Origin: an uncultured Oscillospiraceae bacterium
Lineage (GTDB): Bacteria; Bacillota; Clostridia; Oscillospirales; Oscillospiraceae
NCBI GenBank assembly: GCA_905205085.1
Contig: CAJLCG010000015.1
Span: forward strand, 1-35,011
Length of the DNA: 35,011 nucleotides
Reading direction: 5' to 3'
Below the pieces are notes generated by a model, which had not been told where the DNA came from, ran no database searches, and saw only the letters and a list, made by a program, of their open reading frames with translations. Position 1 is the first letter of the stretch, and every line of letters starts with the position of its first letter. The position numbers and the translations under genes are program-made. Below, piece after piece: positions 8,660 to 18,004 of the stretch.

Positions 8660-9532
8660 TCAAACCTGGAAAAAGCTCTTGATGGTGATAAGTTTCCCCT
8701 GAGAAACCCGGCTCAGAGCCAGAAACTCTCCCGCCTCACTGTATACCCGGTACTCTCCGGCAGGGGGCGCGTCGGGCAGCACCAGGGTCATGCCGTTGCG
8801 CACCTTTTTCTCTGCCGGAGGCTTAAGAATCAGCACAGGGCGGCCGGCAAAGTAGGCGTCCACCCCCAGCAGCAGAGATGCGGCATTCTCAGATTGAAGT
8901 ACCTGCTCCAAAGGCAGGGCGTCCTCCAGGGTAAACCCGGCCGCCATGGTCCGCCGCAGGGAGTACATGGTCCCGCCGCAGCCCAGAGCCTGGCCAATGT
9001 CGTGGCACAGGGTGCGCACATAGGTGCCCTTGGAGCAGCGCACCCGGATGAGAAAATCGGTGGCGCTCTCCTGGCCCTCCACCTCCAAGGAGTGGATGGT
9101 GATGGCCCGGGGCTTGCGCTCCACCTCCCGGCCCTTCCGTGCCAGCTCGTAGAGCTTTTTCCCGTTTACCTTGATGGCAGAGTACATGGGGGGCAGCTGT
9201 TGAATCTCTCCCCGGAAGGGGGCCAGCGCCGCCTCCAATTCTTCCCCAGTTACCGAGACGGGATGCTCCTCCAGCACCCGGCCGGAGGTGTCCTGGGTGT
9301 CGGTGACGGTGCCCAGCCGCAGGCCGGCCAGGTACTCCTTGTCCCCCTCGCTGGCAAACTCCACCGCCCGGGTGGCCCGGCCCACAAACACCGGCAGTAC
9401 GCCGGTGGCCATGGGGTCCAGAGTCCCGGCGTGGCCGATCCGCTTTTCGTGGAACAGCCCCCGCAGCTTAGCACACACGTCCATGCTAGTCCAGTCCTGG
9501 GGTTTATCAATCACAATGATTCCGTTTGGCAT
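8660..9532 (-). CDS. truB: tRNA pseudouridine synthase B
   Basis: 290 residues from the ATG at 9532, which has AAAGGAGGACCC; the open frame extends upstream without a site. Makes pseudouridine 55 in the T-loop of tRNAs. The start [18 protein letters not shown] and the catalytic block [16 protein letters not shown], with the conserved Asp, are diagnostic; [16 protein letters not shown] and [17 protein letters not shown] are further TruB blocks. A C-terminal PUA-like RNA-binding region covers about the last 70 residues. Separated from nrnA by 11 bp. Confidence 0.96.
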   Translation of the reverse strand: MPNGIIVIDKPQDWTSMDVCAKLRGLFHEKRIGHAGTLDPMATGVLPVFVGRATRAVEFASEGDKEYLAGLRLGTVTDTQDTSGRVLEEHPVSVTGEELEAALAPFRGEIQQLPPMYSAIKVNGKKLYELARKGREVERKPRAITIHSLEVEGQESATDFLIRVRCSKGTYVRTLCHDIGQALGCGGTMYSLRRTMAAGFTLEDALPLEQVLQSENAASLLLGVDAYFAGRPVLILKPPAEKKVRNGMTLVLPDAPPAGEYRVYSEAGEFLALSRVSQGKLITIKSFFQV

Positions 9533-9543
9533 GGGTCCTCCCT

Positions 9544-10506
9544 TTACTTGCCCTGATTCTGTACCTGGCGGATAGCCTCCACCAGCACCTTCCGGGTGTA
9601 GGCGGGGTCGCCCTCCACGGTGGCTCCGGCGGCAGCGGCGTGTCCGCCGCCCCCCAGAATGGCGCACACCGCGCTGGCATTCAGCTCACCGGGCTCGGTA
9701 CGCAGAGAGATCTTGCACACGCCGGGGCGCAACTCCCGAATGGTCACGCCGGTGTGGACCCCCTCTACTCCGCCCACAAAGGCGGAGATGTCGTCCAGGT
9801 CCTCCTCTTTCGCCTCCACCTGGGCAATCATGTCCAGGGTCAGGGTGACAATGGCCAGTTTTCCCTCATCCAGCACTTCCATACCAGAAGTGAGCATGCC
9901 CTCCAGCTTCAGGCGCTTCAGAGAGCGGGTGCGGAAGTGGCGGCGGTTAATGGGGTAAAAGTCGATTCCCGTCTCCAGCAGAGCGGCGGCCACCGCATGG
10001 GTCGCCGGAGAGGTGTTGGAGTAGACAAAGCAGCCCGTGTCGGTGGACACGGCCACGTAGAGGGGCAGAGCCACAGCCTGGCTCACCGGGCCCCATTGGC
10101 GGATGACGTCGTACATCAGCTCGCCGCAGGCGGCACGGCCCGCATCCAGGCAGGTCTCCTTGGCAAAGAACTCCTGGGAGGGGTGATGGTCAAAAGCCAG
10201 GTCTACCTTGTCCAGATAGCACTGAGCGTTCTCCGGGAACAGCCCCCGGGCGGCCATGTCTACGCTGACCACCGTCTTGGGCTCATATCCCTCGGGGGCC
10301 AGCAGGCCCTCCAGATAGGGGGCAAAGATGGCGGTGAGCTCCGGGTTAGGCAGGACATAAGCCTGCTTCCCCTGCTCCCGCAGGGCGGTACACAGAGCAG
10401 CGGCACAGCCCACCGTGTCCCCGTCAGGGCGCACGTGGGTGAGGATCAGATAGCCGTCCCCCTCCAGCAGCCGCTGGGCGGCCTGCTCATAGGTCAGCGT
10501 GCTCAT
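9544..10506 (-). CDS. nrnA: DHH-family nanoRNase / pAp phosphatase
   Basis: 320 residues. NrnA-type enzyme that degrades 2-5 nt RNA fragments from their ends and dephosphorylates pAp, replacing Orn in Firmicutes. DHH domain: [16 protein letters not shown] (motif I), VSVDMAA (motif II), [10 protein letters not shown] (the DHH motif). C-terminal DHHA1 domain ends in the substrate-binding [10 protein letters not shown]. The ATG overlaps the rbfA stop in an ATGA, so translation is coupled. Confidence 0.93.
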   Translation of the reverse strand: MSTLTYEQAAQRLLEGDGYLILTHVRPDGDTVGCAAALCTALREQGKQAYVLPNPELTAIFAPYLEGLLAPEGYEPKTVVSVDMAARGLFPENAQCYLDKVDLAFDHHPSQEFFAKETCLDAGRAACGELMYDVIRQWGPVSQAVALPLYVAVSTDTGCFVYSNTSPATHAVAAALLETGIDFYPINRRHFRTRSLKRLKLEGMLTSGMEVLDEGKLAIVTLTLDMIAQVEAKEEDLDDISAFVGGVEGVHTGVTIRELRPGVCKISLRTEPGELNASAVCAILGGGGHAAAAGATVEGDPAYTRKVLVEAIRQVQNQGK

Positions 10507-10895
10507 TCCTCTTCCTCCTGGTCCTCGCCGTAGTGGTTGTCGGGGTTCACCGGCTTGACCACATTGGGGTCCCGCAGCATGCTGAGGATGTGGGCGCCCT
10601 TGTCGATGGAGTCATCAGGGACGAAGGACAGCTGGGGGGTGTTGCGCAGGTTCAGGGTGCGGCCCAGCTCCCGGCGCAGGTAGCCACTGGCCGACTTCAG
10701 TCCCTTGAGCACCTGGCCCTCGTTGGACTTGTCCAGCACGCTGATGTGGATTTTTGCGTATTTCAGGTCCGGGGTGGTCTCCACCGCCGTCACCGAGATC
10801 ATCCCGGTCACCCGGGGGTCTTTTACCGTGGGGATCAGGGAAGACAGCTCCCGCTGGATCTCCTCGTTGATGCGGCCGATACGATTGGAAGCCAT
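10503..10895 (-). CDS. rbfA: Ribosome-binding factor A
   Basis: 130 residues from the ATG at 10895 (GGAGGAGTTTTT upstream); the longer frame upstream runs through the terminator hairpin and is not used. 30S maturation factor with a KH-like fold that acts near the 5' end of 16S rRNA. RIGRINEEIQRELSSLI, DPRVTGMISVTAVETTPDLKYAKIHISVL and LRRELGRTLNLRNTPQLSFVPDDSID are characteristic. The C-terminus is an acidic tail (EDQEEEE). Confidence 0.95.
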   Translation of the reverse strand: MASNRIGRINEEIQRELSSLIPTVKDPRVTGMISVTAVETTPDLKYAKIHISVLDKSNEGQVLKGLKSASGYLRRELGRTLNLRNTPQLSFVPDDSIDKGAHILSMLRDPNVVKPVNPDNHYGEDQEEEE

Positions 10896-10916
10896 AAAAA
10901 CTCCTCCTTCATAGTC

Positions 10917-10946
10917 AAAACAGGGCGGGCGAAAACGCCCGCCCTG
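10917..10946 (-). terminator. Terminator-like hairpin between infB and rbfA
   Basis: A perfect 11-bp GC-rich stem (CAGGGCGGGCG / CGCCCGCCCTG) with a four-base loop, followed on the minus strand by TTTTGA. It lies 22 bp before the rbfA start, in the middle of the rimP-to-ribF gene string, so it should cut or reduce transcription into rbfA-nrnA-truB-ribF or act as a processing barrier. Confidence 0.75.
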
Positions 10947-10991
10947 TCGTTGGGTCAAATTATCTTTTAAGCCTCAAGATGCCTTTCAGCA

Positions 10992-13391
10992 TTAAACCTC
11001 AATCTGCTCCATGACAAAGGCCTCGATGATGTCGCCTTCCTTGATGTCCTGGAACTTCTCGAAGGTAATACCGCACTCGTAGCCGGCGGCAACCTCCTTC
11101 ACGCTGTCCTTAAAGCGCTGCAGGGAGGCGATGGCGCCGTCATAGATAACGATATTGTCCCGGAGCAGACGCATCTGAGCGTTACGCTGCATCTTGCCAT
11201 CCAGCACGTAGCAGCCGGCCACCATGCCCACGCCGGTAATGCGGAACACGTTGCGCACCTCGGCCCGGCCCAGGTCCACTTCCTTGAACTTGGGAGCCAG
11301 CATGCCCTTCATGGCCGCCTCGATCTCGTTGATGGCGTCGTAGATGACCCGGTACATCCGCATATCCACCTTCATCCGGGCGGCGCTGTCCTTGGCGTTG
11401 GCGTCGGGGCGGACGTTGAAGCCCACGATGATGGCCCCGGAGGTACTCGCCAGCATCACGTCGGACTCGTTGATGGCGCCCACGGCGCAGTGGATGACCC
11501 GCACCCGGACCTCCTCGTTGGAGATCTTCTCCAGGGAGGACTTCACCGCCTCGGCGGAGCCCTGCACGTCGGCCTTGACGATGATGTTCAGGTTCTTCAT
11601 CTCACCGGCCTGGATCTGGCTGAACAGATCCTCCAGAGTGACCTTGCCCACGTTGCTGTTCATGCTGCTCTTCTGCTCTGCCTTGCGCTGCTCGGCCAGC
11701 TCCCGGGCCATGCGCTCGTCGGCCACAGCATGGAAGTCATCGCCGGCCTCAGGCACTTCACTCATACCGATGATTTCCACGGGAACGGAGGGGCCGGCCT
11801 CGGTGACCTTCTGGCCCTTGTCGTTGGTCATAGCGCGGACACGGCCCACGGCGGTACCGGCAATGATCACGTCGCCCTGATGGAGGGTACCGTTCTGCAC
11901 CAGCAGGGTGGCCACAGGACCACGACCCTTGTCCAGCCGGGCCTCGATGACGGCGCCGTGAGCGGAGCGGTTGGGGTTGGCCTTCAGCTCCCGCATCTCA
12001 GCGGTGAGGACCACCATGTCCAGCAGGTTGTCGATGCCCTCGCCGGTCTTGGCGGAAATGGGGCAGATAATGGTGTCGCCGCCCCACTCCTCGGGCACCA
12101 GGGAGTACTCGGTGAGCTGCTGCTTGATACGCTCGGGGTTGGCGGTGGGTTTATCCATCTTATTGATGGCCACGATCACGGGGATCTCGGCGGCCTTGGC
12201 GTGGTTGATGGACTCCACGGTCTGGGGCATGATGCCGTCGTCGGCGGCCACCACCAGGATCGCCACGTCGGTAACCATGGCGCCGCGGGCGCGCATGGCG
12301 GTAAAGGCCTCGTGGCCGGGGGTGTCCAGGAAGGTGACGGGGCTGCCATTCACATCCACCTGATAGGCGCCGATGTGCTGGGTAATGCCGCCGGCCTCGC
12401 CGGAAACCACGTTGGCGTGGCGGATATAATCCAGCAGAGAGGTCTTGCCGTGGTCGACGTGGCCCATAACCACCACAACGGGGGCGCGGGGGATCAGATC
12501 CTCTTCCTTGTCCTCGGTGGTGTCGATGAGCTTCTCCTCGATGGTGACAACAACTTCCTTCTCCACCTTGCAGCCCAGCTCCATAGCCACCAGGGCGGCG
12601 GTGTCGTAGTCGATGATTTCGCTGAGGGAGGCCATGACGCCCATCTTCATCAGGGTCTTGACCACCTCGGCGCCGGTCTTCTTCATGCGGCTGGCCAGCT
12701 CACCCACGCCGATCTCGTCGGGAATCATCACCTTCAGCGGAGCCTTCTTGGCAATCTCCAGCTGCAGGCGGCGCAGACGGTCCTGCTCCTCCTGCTTACG
12801 CTTGTTGCCGGGGCCCTGCTGACGGCCGCGCTGACGCTGGGCGTTGCGGTTCTGGAACTTCTCCTTGCCGCCCCGGTCCTGCTGACGCTGGTCGGTGAAG
12901 GACTCCAGGCGCTCGTCGTACTTATCCAGGTTCACCGCGCCGCCGCCGCGGGTGTCCACCACCTTCTTGGTGGGCACACGGCTGGAGGGCTGGGACACGG
13001 TCTGCTGGGGCTGGGCCTTGGGAGCCTGCTGTCCCTGCTGGGGACGGGCCTGGGCATTGCCGCCCTTGTTGTTCTGCTGCTGGGCGGGCTTGGGCTGTCC
13101 GGCGGGCTTGCCCTGCTGGGCAGGCTTGCTCTGGGCGGCCTTGGGGGCCTCCGCCTTGGCGGCAGGCTCGTGGTACACATCCTCATAGATGGACTGGATG
13201 GAGTCCACCTGGTTATGCTGGGTGAGATATTCAAACACCAGGGACAGCTCCTGCTCAGTCAGGGGCTGCATGTGGTTCTTGGGCGGATGCCCATACTGAG
13301 TCAGGATGTCCATGACCTCCTTGGACTGGAGCTCCTTGGACCCCTTCTTAAAATCCTTGGCCACCTTGTGGATGGGATATTTGATCATCAT
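10992..13391 (-). CDS. infB: Translation initiation factor IF-2
   Basis: 799 residues. GTPase that brings fMet-tRNA to the 30S subunit. N-terminal IF2_N segment (about 1-80), then a long low-complexity linker of Ala, Pro, Gln and Lys (about 80-190) and a basic stretch. The G domain has GHVDHGKTS near 308, DTPGHEAF near 354, NKMD near 410 and SAKTGEG. Domains II to IV follow, with the C-terminal fMet-tRNA-binding part ending [14 protein letters not shown]. The start is the first of two adjacent ATGs, with GAGGTGG upstream. 21 bp after ylxQ. Confidence 0.97.
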   Translation of the reverse strand: MMIKYPIHKVAKDFKKGSKELQSKEVMDILTQYGHPPKNHMQPLTEQELSLVFEYLTQHNQVDSIQSIYEDVYHEPAAKAEAPKAAQSKPAQQGKPAGQPKPAQQQNNKGGNAQARPQQGQQAPKAQPQQTVSQPSSRVPTKKVVDTRGGGAVNLDKYDERLESFTDQRQQDRGGKEKFQNRNAQRQRGRQQGPGNKRKQEEQDRLRRLQLEIAKKAPLKVMIPDEIGVGELASRMKKTGAEVVKTLMKMGVMASLSEIIDYDTAALVAMELGCKVEKEVVVTIEEKLIDTTEDKEEDLIPRAPVVVVMGHVDHGKTSLLDYIRHANVVSGEAGGITQHIGAYQVDVNGSPVTFLDTPGHEAFTAMRARGAMVTDVAILVVAADDGIMPQTVESINHAKAAEIPVIVAINKMDKPTANPERIKQQLTEYSLVPEEWGGDTIICPISAKTGEGIDNLLDMVVLTAEMRELKANPNRSAHGAVIEARLDKGRGPVATLLVQNGTLHQGDVIIAGTAVGRVRAMTNDKGQKVTEAGPSVPVEIIGMSEVPEAGDDFHAVADERMARELAEQRKAEQKSSMNSNVGKVTLEDLFSQIQAGEMKNLNIIVKADVQGSAEAVKSSLEKISNEEVRVRVIHCAVGAINESDVMLASTSGAIIVGFNVRPDANAKDSAARMKVDMRMYRVIYDAINEIEAAMKGMLAPKFKEVDLGRAEVRNVFRITGVGMVAGCYVLDGKMQRNAQMRLLRDNIVIYDGAIASLQRFKDSVKEVAAGYECGITFEKFQDIKEGDIIEAFVMEQIEV

Positions 13392-13412
13392 ATTCGGGAG
13401 CCACCTCGTTTC

Positions 13413-14027
13413 TTAGGGTTTGTGCCGGAATGTTCCGGACAGCTTGCGGCCGCCTGGGCCGGGTCGATGCTTCGGGCCCGGGCGCGGGCTTCCGGACCGG
13501 GGAGAACGTGCTTCCGGCGCGCCGGAGGACTCCCCTTTGCCTTTGCGCTGCCCGCTGGGAGCGGCGCTTTTCTTCTGGGACGGATTTGGTACCGCCCAGG
13601 GCTTCTTCTTTCCGTTTTGCAGGTTTTTCTCGTGCTGGCGCTTCTCCTTCTGCCGCTGGAGCACACGGTCCGCCTTTTGCCGCAGCTGCTGGGCGGCAGG
13701 GCCGTAGCGCTCCGGGTCCCGGGCGGCCAGCTTCTCAGTCACCGCCGCAGCAAATCCCGCGTCGGTGAGGGCCAGCATGGCGCAGGAACCTCGGCCCAGG
13801 TGGAAGCCCAGCTCCGCTTTGGTGTAGGGCAGCTCCAGCCAGAGCACGTTGCCCGCCTCACCGAAGTGGGCGGCCCGGCGGTTGGTGTTGGCTGCCGCAT
13901 CGCTGGCCATCAGCACCAGGCGGGCCTGACGGGCCCGGCATACGGCGCCCACCGGCTCCTCGCCGATCTCCAGCCGTCCCGCCTTACGGGCCAGGCCCAG
14001 CAGGTGGAGAATGGGGTCATTGGGCAT
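13413..14027 (-). CDS. YlxQ-type L7Ae-family RNA-binding protein with long basic tail
   Basis: 204 residues. Residues 1 to about 105 are an L7Ae/L30e fold (LLGLARKAGRLEIGEE.., ARLVLMASDAAANTNRR.., GFHLGRGSCAMLALTDAGFA), the K-turn-binding YlxQ (RplGA) normally encoded between rnpM and infB. YlxQ is usually about 100 residues; here residues about 115-204 add a highly basic, Pro/Ser/Gly/Lys/Arg-rich, probably disordered extension (QRQKEKRQHEKNLQNGKKK.. to ..RKLSGTFRHKP). The extension is in one continuous frame ending 21 bp before infB. The start overlaps the rnpM end by 11 bp. The role of the tail is unknown; added nonspecific RNA binding is likely. Confidence 0.88.
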   Translation of the reverse strand: MPNDPILHLLGLARKAGRLEIGEEPVGAVCRARQARLVLMASDAAANTNRRAAHFGEAGNVLWLELPYTKAELGFHLGRGSCAMLALTDAGFAAAVTEKLAARDPERYGPAAQQLRQKADRVLQRQKEKRQHEKNLQNGKKKPWAVPNPSQKKSAAPSGQRKGKGESSGAPEARSPRSGSPRPGPKHRPGPGGRKLSGTFRHKP

Positions 14028-14295
14028 CCTGGGGCACCTCCTTCATCTGTTCTTCCAGTGCCTGATATACTTCCTCAGGAAGGGGGGCAGAAAAGGCCCG
14101 CTCCAGCGCCTTGGACTTTTTGGCCTTTGCCAGGCAGGCAGGATTGGGACACACATAGGCCCCCCGCCCAGGCAGCTTCCCCCGGAAATCCAGGGACACC
14201 TGCCCCTCCGGGGAACGGACCACCCGGATCAGTTCCTTTTTCGGCTTCATCTCCCGGCAGCCAACACACTGGCGCATAGGGATCTTCTTGGGCAC
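14017..14295 (-). CDS. rnpM: YlxR/RnpM RNA-binding protein (RNase P modulator)
   Basis: 92 residues from a GTG at 14295, which has an AAAGGGGTGA site; an in-frame ATG at 14313 gives 98 residues but lacks a site. PMRQCVGCREMKPKKELIRVVR, GRGAYVCPNPACLAKAKKSKALERAF are the YlxR family blocks, including the paired Cys residues and the basic RNA-binding surface. B. subtilis YlxR is reported to bind RNase P RNA and modulate its activity. It sits between nusA and ylxQ, the standard order. Confidence 0.92.
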   Translation of the reverse strand: MPKKIPMRQCVGCREMKPKKELIRVVRSPEGQVSLDFRGKLPGRGAYVCPNPACLAKAKKSKALERAFSAPLPEEVYQALEEQMKEVPQDAQ

Positions 14296-14330
14296 AGATC
14301 TCACCCCTTTCATGACAAACTTGGTATGGA

Positions 14331-15509
14331 TTATTCCTCTACGCTCTCCACAGGCTCCTCAGCCACCAGAGCGTTGTCCTCCAGCTCCTCCTGCTGAAGC
14401 TCCTCGATGGGCTCCAGGGGGGCGGAGGCGGGCTTAATGTCGATCTTCCAGCCGGTGAGCTTGGCGGCCAGGCGGGCGTTCTGGCCCTCCTTACCGATGG
14501 CCAGAGACAGCTGGTCGTCGGGCACTACCACGCGGCAGCTCTTGCCGTCGGGCAGGGGCTCCACGCTGACCACGTCGGCGGGAGACAGAGCGGCGGCAAT
14601 GTACTCGGCGGGATCGTCGGAGTACTTGATGATGTCCATCTTCTCGCCCTTGAGCTCCTCCACGATGGTGTTGACACGCTGACCGCGGGGGCCGACACAG
14701 GCGCCGATGGGATCTACGTTGGGGTCGGCGGACCAGACCGCCAGCTTGGTGCGGGAACCGGCCTCACGGGCAATAGAGCGGATCTCCACGGTGCCGTCGT
14801 AGATCTCAGGCACTTCCAGCTCGAACAGGCGCTTCACCAGACCCGGGTGGGTGCGGGAGATAATGACCTGGGGACCCTTGGTGGCCTTGCGCACCTCCAC
14901 CATGTACACCTTCAGGCGCTGGCCCTCCACATAGCTCTCGCCCTTGACCTGCTCGTTGGCGCCCAGATAGGCGTCGGTGAACTCAGAGCCGGAGCTGATG
15001 CGCAGGGTCACCGCCCCGTTGCGGGGATCGATGCGGGTAACCACGCCGGTGAGCAGCTCGTGCTCCTTGGAGGAGAACTCGTCATACACCATGCCCTGCT
15101 CGGCCTCGCGGATACCCTGGATGATGACCTGACGGGCAGTCTGGGCGGCAATGCGGCCAAAGCTCTTGGGCTTTACCTCAATGCGCACCACGTCGCCCAG
15201 CTCAGCCCGGGGCAGAGCGGCCTTGGCCTCCTGCAGGCTGATCTCGGTGTTGGGGTTATCCACCACCTCCACCACGTCCTTCTTCAGGAACATGCGGACG
15301 GTGTTGGTCTCGGGGTTGGCGTCCACGATCAGGTTGTCGCCCACGCCCTCGTGGTCCCGGCGATAGGCCGATACCAAAGCCTGGGTGATCTTCTCCATCA
15401 TATAGCCGGGCTTAATGCCCTTTTCCTGCTCGATCTGGGCAATGGCAGCAAAGAATTCCTGCCCGTCCAGCTCGTTGTTATTGACCTTTTTCGTTGTTCT
15501 CTTAGCCAC
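14331..15509 (-). CDS. nusA: Transcription termination/antitermination factor NusA
   Basis: 392 residues from a GTG start with GTAGGAGGAG upstream. N-terminal RNA-polymerase binding domain ([23 protein letters not shown]..), S1 domain ([21 protein letters not shown]..), then two KH domains ([23 protein letters not shown] and [20 protein letters not shown]). The C-terminal acidic AR repeats of enterobacterial NusA are missing, as is normal in Firmicutes; a short acidic tail ends the protein. 21 bp after rimP. Confidence 0.97.
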   Translation of the reverse strand: MAKRTTKKVNNNELDGQEFFAAIAQIEQEKGIKPGYMMEKITQALVSAYRRDHEGVGDNLIVDANPETNTVRMFLKKDVVEVVDNPNTEISLQEAKAALPRAELGDVVRIEVKPKSFGRIAAQTARQVIIQGIREAEQGMVYDEFSSKEHELLTGVVTRIDPRNGAVTLRISSGSEFTDAYLGANEQVKGESYVEGQRLKVYMVEVRKATKGPQVIISRTHPGLVKRLFELEVPEIYDGTVEIRSIAREAGSRTKLAVWSADPNVDPIGACVGPRGQRVNTIVEELKGEKMDIIKYSDDPAEYIAAALSPADVVSVEPLPDGKSCRVVVPDDQLSLAIGKEGQNARLAAKLTGWKIDIKPASAPLEPIEELQQEELEDNALVAEEPVESVEE

Positions 15510-15530
15510 GTCGGTCTCCTCCTACTATTC

Positions 15531-15986
15531 TCAGAAGCGGGGGTACAGCCGTACCAGCGCCAGTTCTTTCTTCTCAAATTTCATGGGCGCGCCGCCCACG
15601 TTCAGGGTCACGTCTCCGTCCTCATAGGACTCCAGCAGCCCCACATAGTCCTTCCGGCCGTCCCGGGCCCGGTAGAGCTTGACCTCCACCTCAGCACCCT
15701 GGAACTGGGCGAAGTGCTCCGGCTTTTTCAGCGCCCGGTCCGCACCAGCGGAGGACACCTCCAGCGTGTAGCTGCCCTCAATGGGGTCGGCCTCGTCCAG
15801 AGCGTCGGACAGGGGGCGGGAGACTGCCTCGCAGTCGTTGATGGACACGCCCCCCTCCTTATCAATATAGAAGCGGAGATACCACTCCCCCGCCTCCTTT
15901 ACATATTCCACATCCCACAGGGAGCAGCCCGCCGCCTCCACGAAGGGCTGGGCAAGCTGGGCCGCCATCTCGGTCACTTTTGCCAT
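15531..15986 (-). CDS. rimP: Ribosome maturation factor RimP
   Basis: 151 residues from the ATG at 15986, which has TGGAGG; the frame is open further upstream into the leader but that part is untranslated. Needed for 30S assembly. FVEAAGCSLWDVEYVKEAGEWYLRFYIDKEGGVSINDCEAVSRPLSDALDE and YTLEVSSAGADRALKKPEHF are diagnostic. First gene of the nusA-infB operon. Confidence 0.95.
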   Translation of the reverse strand: MAKVTEMAAQLAQPFVEAAGCSLWDVEYVKEAGEWYLRFYIDKEGGVSINDCEAVSRPLSDALDEADPIEGSYTLEVSSAGADRALKKPEHFAQFQGAEVEVKLYRARDGRKDYVGLLESYEDGDVTLNVGGAPMKFEKKELALVRLYPRF

Positions 15987-16053
15987 GTCAAAAACCTCCA
16001 AACTGCACTGGGCACCCCGCTGGCCGACGGTGGTCAGGCCCATTTGGTCAATC

Positions 16054-16080
16054 AAAAAGAGCGGAGCCGAAACCCCACTC
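16054..16080 (-). terminator. Attenuator-like hairpin in the rimP leader
   Basis: On the minus strand GAGTGGGG pairs (with two G-U pairs) with CTCCGCTC around a TTTCGG loop and is followed by TTTTTGATT. It lies about 20 bp downstream of the predicted transcription start and about 70 bp before the rimP start. A terminator-like leader hairpin before rimP-nusA would be a natural place for NusA feedback; that regulation is inferred. Confidence 0.6.
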
Positions 16081-16108
16081 TAGCCAATACTACCATAATT
16101 CTTAATTT

Positions 16109-16137
16109 AATATACCACAGCCCCGTTCCGATTGCAA
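16109..16137 (-). promoter_or_regulatory. Promoter of the rimP-nusA-infB operon
   Basis: TTGCAA (16132-16137), 17-base spacer, TATATT (16109-16114), read on the minus strand, about 120 bp upstream of the rimP start. Located just past the terminator of the upstream ABC operon, so the translation-factor operon starts here. Confidence 0.75.
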
Positions 16138-16172
16138 GAGGCTGGAAGATTATTTTTCCTTTTCGTACAAAC

Positions 16173-16199
16173 GTGGAGGGCGGCACAGCCGCCCTCCAC
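16173..16199 (-). terminator. Terminator hairpin of the ABC importer operon
   Basis: GTGGAGGGCGGC and GCCGCCCTCCAC form a perfect 12-bp stem with a 3-base loop, 14 bp after the ATPase stop codon. The minus-strand T-tract is short (GTTTG), so termination may be partial or the hairpin may mainly protect the mRNA 3' end. Confidence 0.65.
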
Positions 16200-16212
16200 A
16201 GGCAATTTTCTC

Positions 16213-16998
16213 TTAGGAAAGCAGGATCCGGTCGTTATCCAGCTCTTTTCCCGCCCCCTGACGGAATTTTGCAAGCAGGTCGTCCACGGTGAGAGTGCTG
16301 CGCTCCTCCCCTGCCACGTCAAACACCACCCGGCCCCGATCCATCATCAGGGTGCGGTTGCCCAGCTCCAGGGCCTGATGCATGTTGTGGGTCACCATCA
16401 GGGTGGTGATGTGGTGCTCCGCCACCACCGACTTGGTAATCTCCAGCACCTTCTCCGCGGTGCCCGGGTCCAGCGCGGCGGTGTGCTCATCCAGCAGCAG
16501 CAGCTTGGGGGGCACTATGGTGGCCATGAGCAAAGTCAGAGCCTGGCGCTGTCCGCCGGACAAAAGCCCCACCGGCTGGCGCATCCGGTCCTCCAGCCCC
16601 ATGTTCAGCAGGGCCAGCTGCTCCCGAAAACGCTCCTTGTCCTGGCGGGTGATGTGGGAAAACCAGCCCCCGCTTCCGGCGGCCAGGGCCAGGTTCTCCT
16701 CAATGGTCATGCCGGGAGCGCTGCCTCGCATGGGGTCCTGAAACAGGCGGCCCATCTGCTTGGCCCGGCGAAATTCCGGCTGGAAGGTGATGTCCTTCCC
16801 GTCCAGTGTGATGGAGCCGGAGTCGGTATAAAAACTGCCGGCAATGGCGTTGAACAGAGTGGACTTTCCCGCTCCGTTTGATCCGATGATAGTGACAAAA
16901 TCCCCCGGTTCCAGGTGGAGGGAGAGATCGGTGATGGCCTTCTTTTCATTCACCGTACCGGGATTGAAGGTCTTGGAGATATGAGACAAGGTCAGCAT
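16213..16998 (-). CDS. trpZ: ABC transporter ATP-binding protein (tryptophan importer, TrpZ type)
   Basis: 261 residues from the ATG at 16998 with an AAAGGGGGG site; the longer frame overlaps the permease. Energises the importer at the inner face of the membrane. Walker A GSNGAGKST, Q-loop FQDPMRG, signature LLSGGQRQALTL, Walker B LLLLDEHTAALD and the switch His in MVTHNMHQ are all intact. It starts one base after the permease stop. Substrate is inferred from the operon's T-box. Confidence 0.88.
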   Translation of the reverse strand: MLTLSHISKTFNPGTVNEKKAITDLSLHLEPGDFVTIIGSNGAGKSTLFNAIAGSFYTDSGSITLDGKDITFQPEFRRAKQMGRLFQDPMRGSAPGMTIEENLALAAGSGGWFSHITRQDKERFREQLALLNMGLEDRMRQPVGLLSGGQRQALTLLMATIVPPKLLLLDEHTAALDPGTAEKVLEITKSVVAEHHITTLMVTHNMHQALELGNRTLMMDRGRVVFDVAGEERSTLTVDDLLAKFRQGAGKELDNDRILLS

Positions 16999-16999
16999 G

Positions 17000-17923
17000 T
17001 CAGTTCCCCCCTTTCCGTGCTTGAGCACCCAGGAATCTTCTCCGCAGCAAGGGCCACTGCTTCTTCAGATAGGGCCCGGAGATGGCCAGCACCACGATCA
17101 CCGAGGAGACCAGCTTGAGCATAAAGGCGGGCATGTCAAAGCGCAGGGCAATGGTATACACCAGGCGGAACAAAAACGCACCTGCCACCACGCCCACCGC
17201 CCGGAACAGGATGCTGCCCCGGCCCATGATTGTGCGGCCGATGAGCAGGGAGGCCAGGGCGATGGTCACCATACCGGTGCCGATGTTGATGTCCACCGAC
17301 TTCTGGGACTGGGCCAGCAGGCAGCCGGACAGACCGGTGAAGGCGTTGGCCACACACAGACCCACGATGGTGGTGAATGCGGGATTAATGGAGGATGAGC
17401 GCACCATGTCCGGATTATCGCCGGTGGCCCGGATGGCCAGACCCAGGCGGGTGGTCAAAAACAGGGTCAGCAGCGCCACCACCAAAATGACCGCCACTGC
17501 CGCTACCAACAGCTTGTACTGCCCGGCAAAGGGGGTGTTTTCCAAAAAATCCTTGGCCATGGTAAATACGGTATCCGTCTTGTTCAGGTTCAGCAGGGAG
17601 GACCCGCCCATGATGGCGATGTTGATGGAGTACAAGCCCGTGTTGACGATGATACCGGACAGCAGGCTGTCCACCCCCATTTTGGTCTGGAGCAGGGCGG
17701 TGACAAAGCCGGAACACACTCCGGCCAGCATGGCGGCAGGCAGAGAGAGCAGGGGATGGCCGGCAATGGCCACCACCGCCCCCACGGTGGCTCCCATGGT
17801 AAAACATCCGTCGGTGGACAGGTCGCACACATTGAGCATGGAGTAGCTCAAAAACAGGGCCAGTACGGTCAGGGAGCAGATGAGCCCCAGCTCCAGGGCG
17901 GTCTGCACCAGGGCAAGATCCAT
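17000..17923 (-). CDS. trpY: ABC transporter permease (tryptophan importer, TrpY type)
   Basis: 307 residues, about eight to nine hydrophobic segments. Belongs to the COG4120-like permeases that pair with COG2984 binding proteins: LSYSMLNVCDLSTDGCFTMGA near the N-terminus and the branched-chain-permease-like coupling loop LGLAIRATGDNPDMVRSSSI are visible. C-terminus is a basic cytoplasmic tail. The start has AAGGAGGAGACATCT. Cotranscribed with the ATPase. Confidence 0.88.
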   Translation of the reverse strand: MDLALVQTALELGLICSLTVLALFLSYSMLNVCDLSTDGCFTMGATVGAVVAIAGHPLLSLPAAMLAGVCSGFVTALLQTKMGVDSLLSGIIVNTGLYSINIAIMGGSSLLNLNKTDTVFTMAKDFLENTPFAGQYKLLVAAVAVILVVALLTLFLTTRLGLAIRATGDNPDMVRSSSINPAFTTIVGLCVANAFTGLSGCLLAQSQKSVDINIGTGMVTIALASLLIGRTIMGRGSILFRAVGVVAGAFLFRLVYTIALRFDMPAFMLKLVSSVIVVLAISGPYLKKQWPLLRRRFLGAQARKGGN

Positions 17924-17951
17924 AGATGTCTCCTCCTTATGTTCTCACGCG

Positions 17952-17983
17952 CCTGGGGGACAGAGGAGTTCCCCTGTCCCCCG
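17952..17983 (-). other. Intercistronic hairpin between binding-protein and permease genes
   Basis: GGGGGACAG and CTGTCCCCC form a strong stem in the 81-bp gap between trpX and trpY, without a T-tract. Such hairpins commonly stabilise the upstream binding-protein message and give it higher expression than the membrane components. Confidence 0.6.
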
Positions 17984-18004
17984 GTATTTGTTATGTCACT
18001 TCGG

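Noticed and set aside
11490..14279. 929-codon open frame on the plus strand opposite infB, ylxQ and rnpM
   Set aside because: Its product is low-complexity Gly/Leu/His/Val-rich, it lacks a ribosome binding site, and it mirrors well-identified genes; GC-rich codon bias produces such antisense frames.
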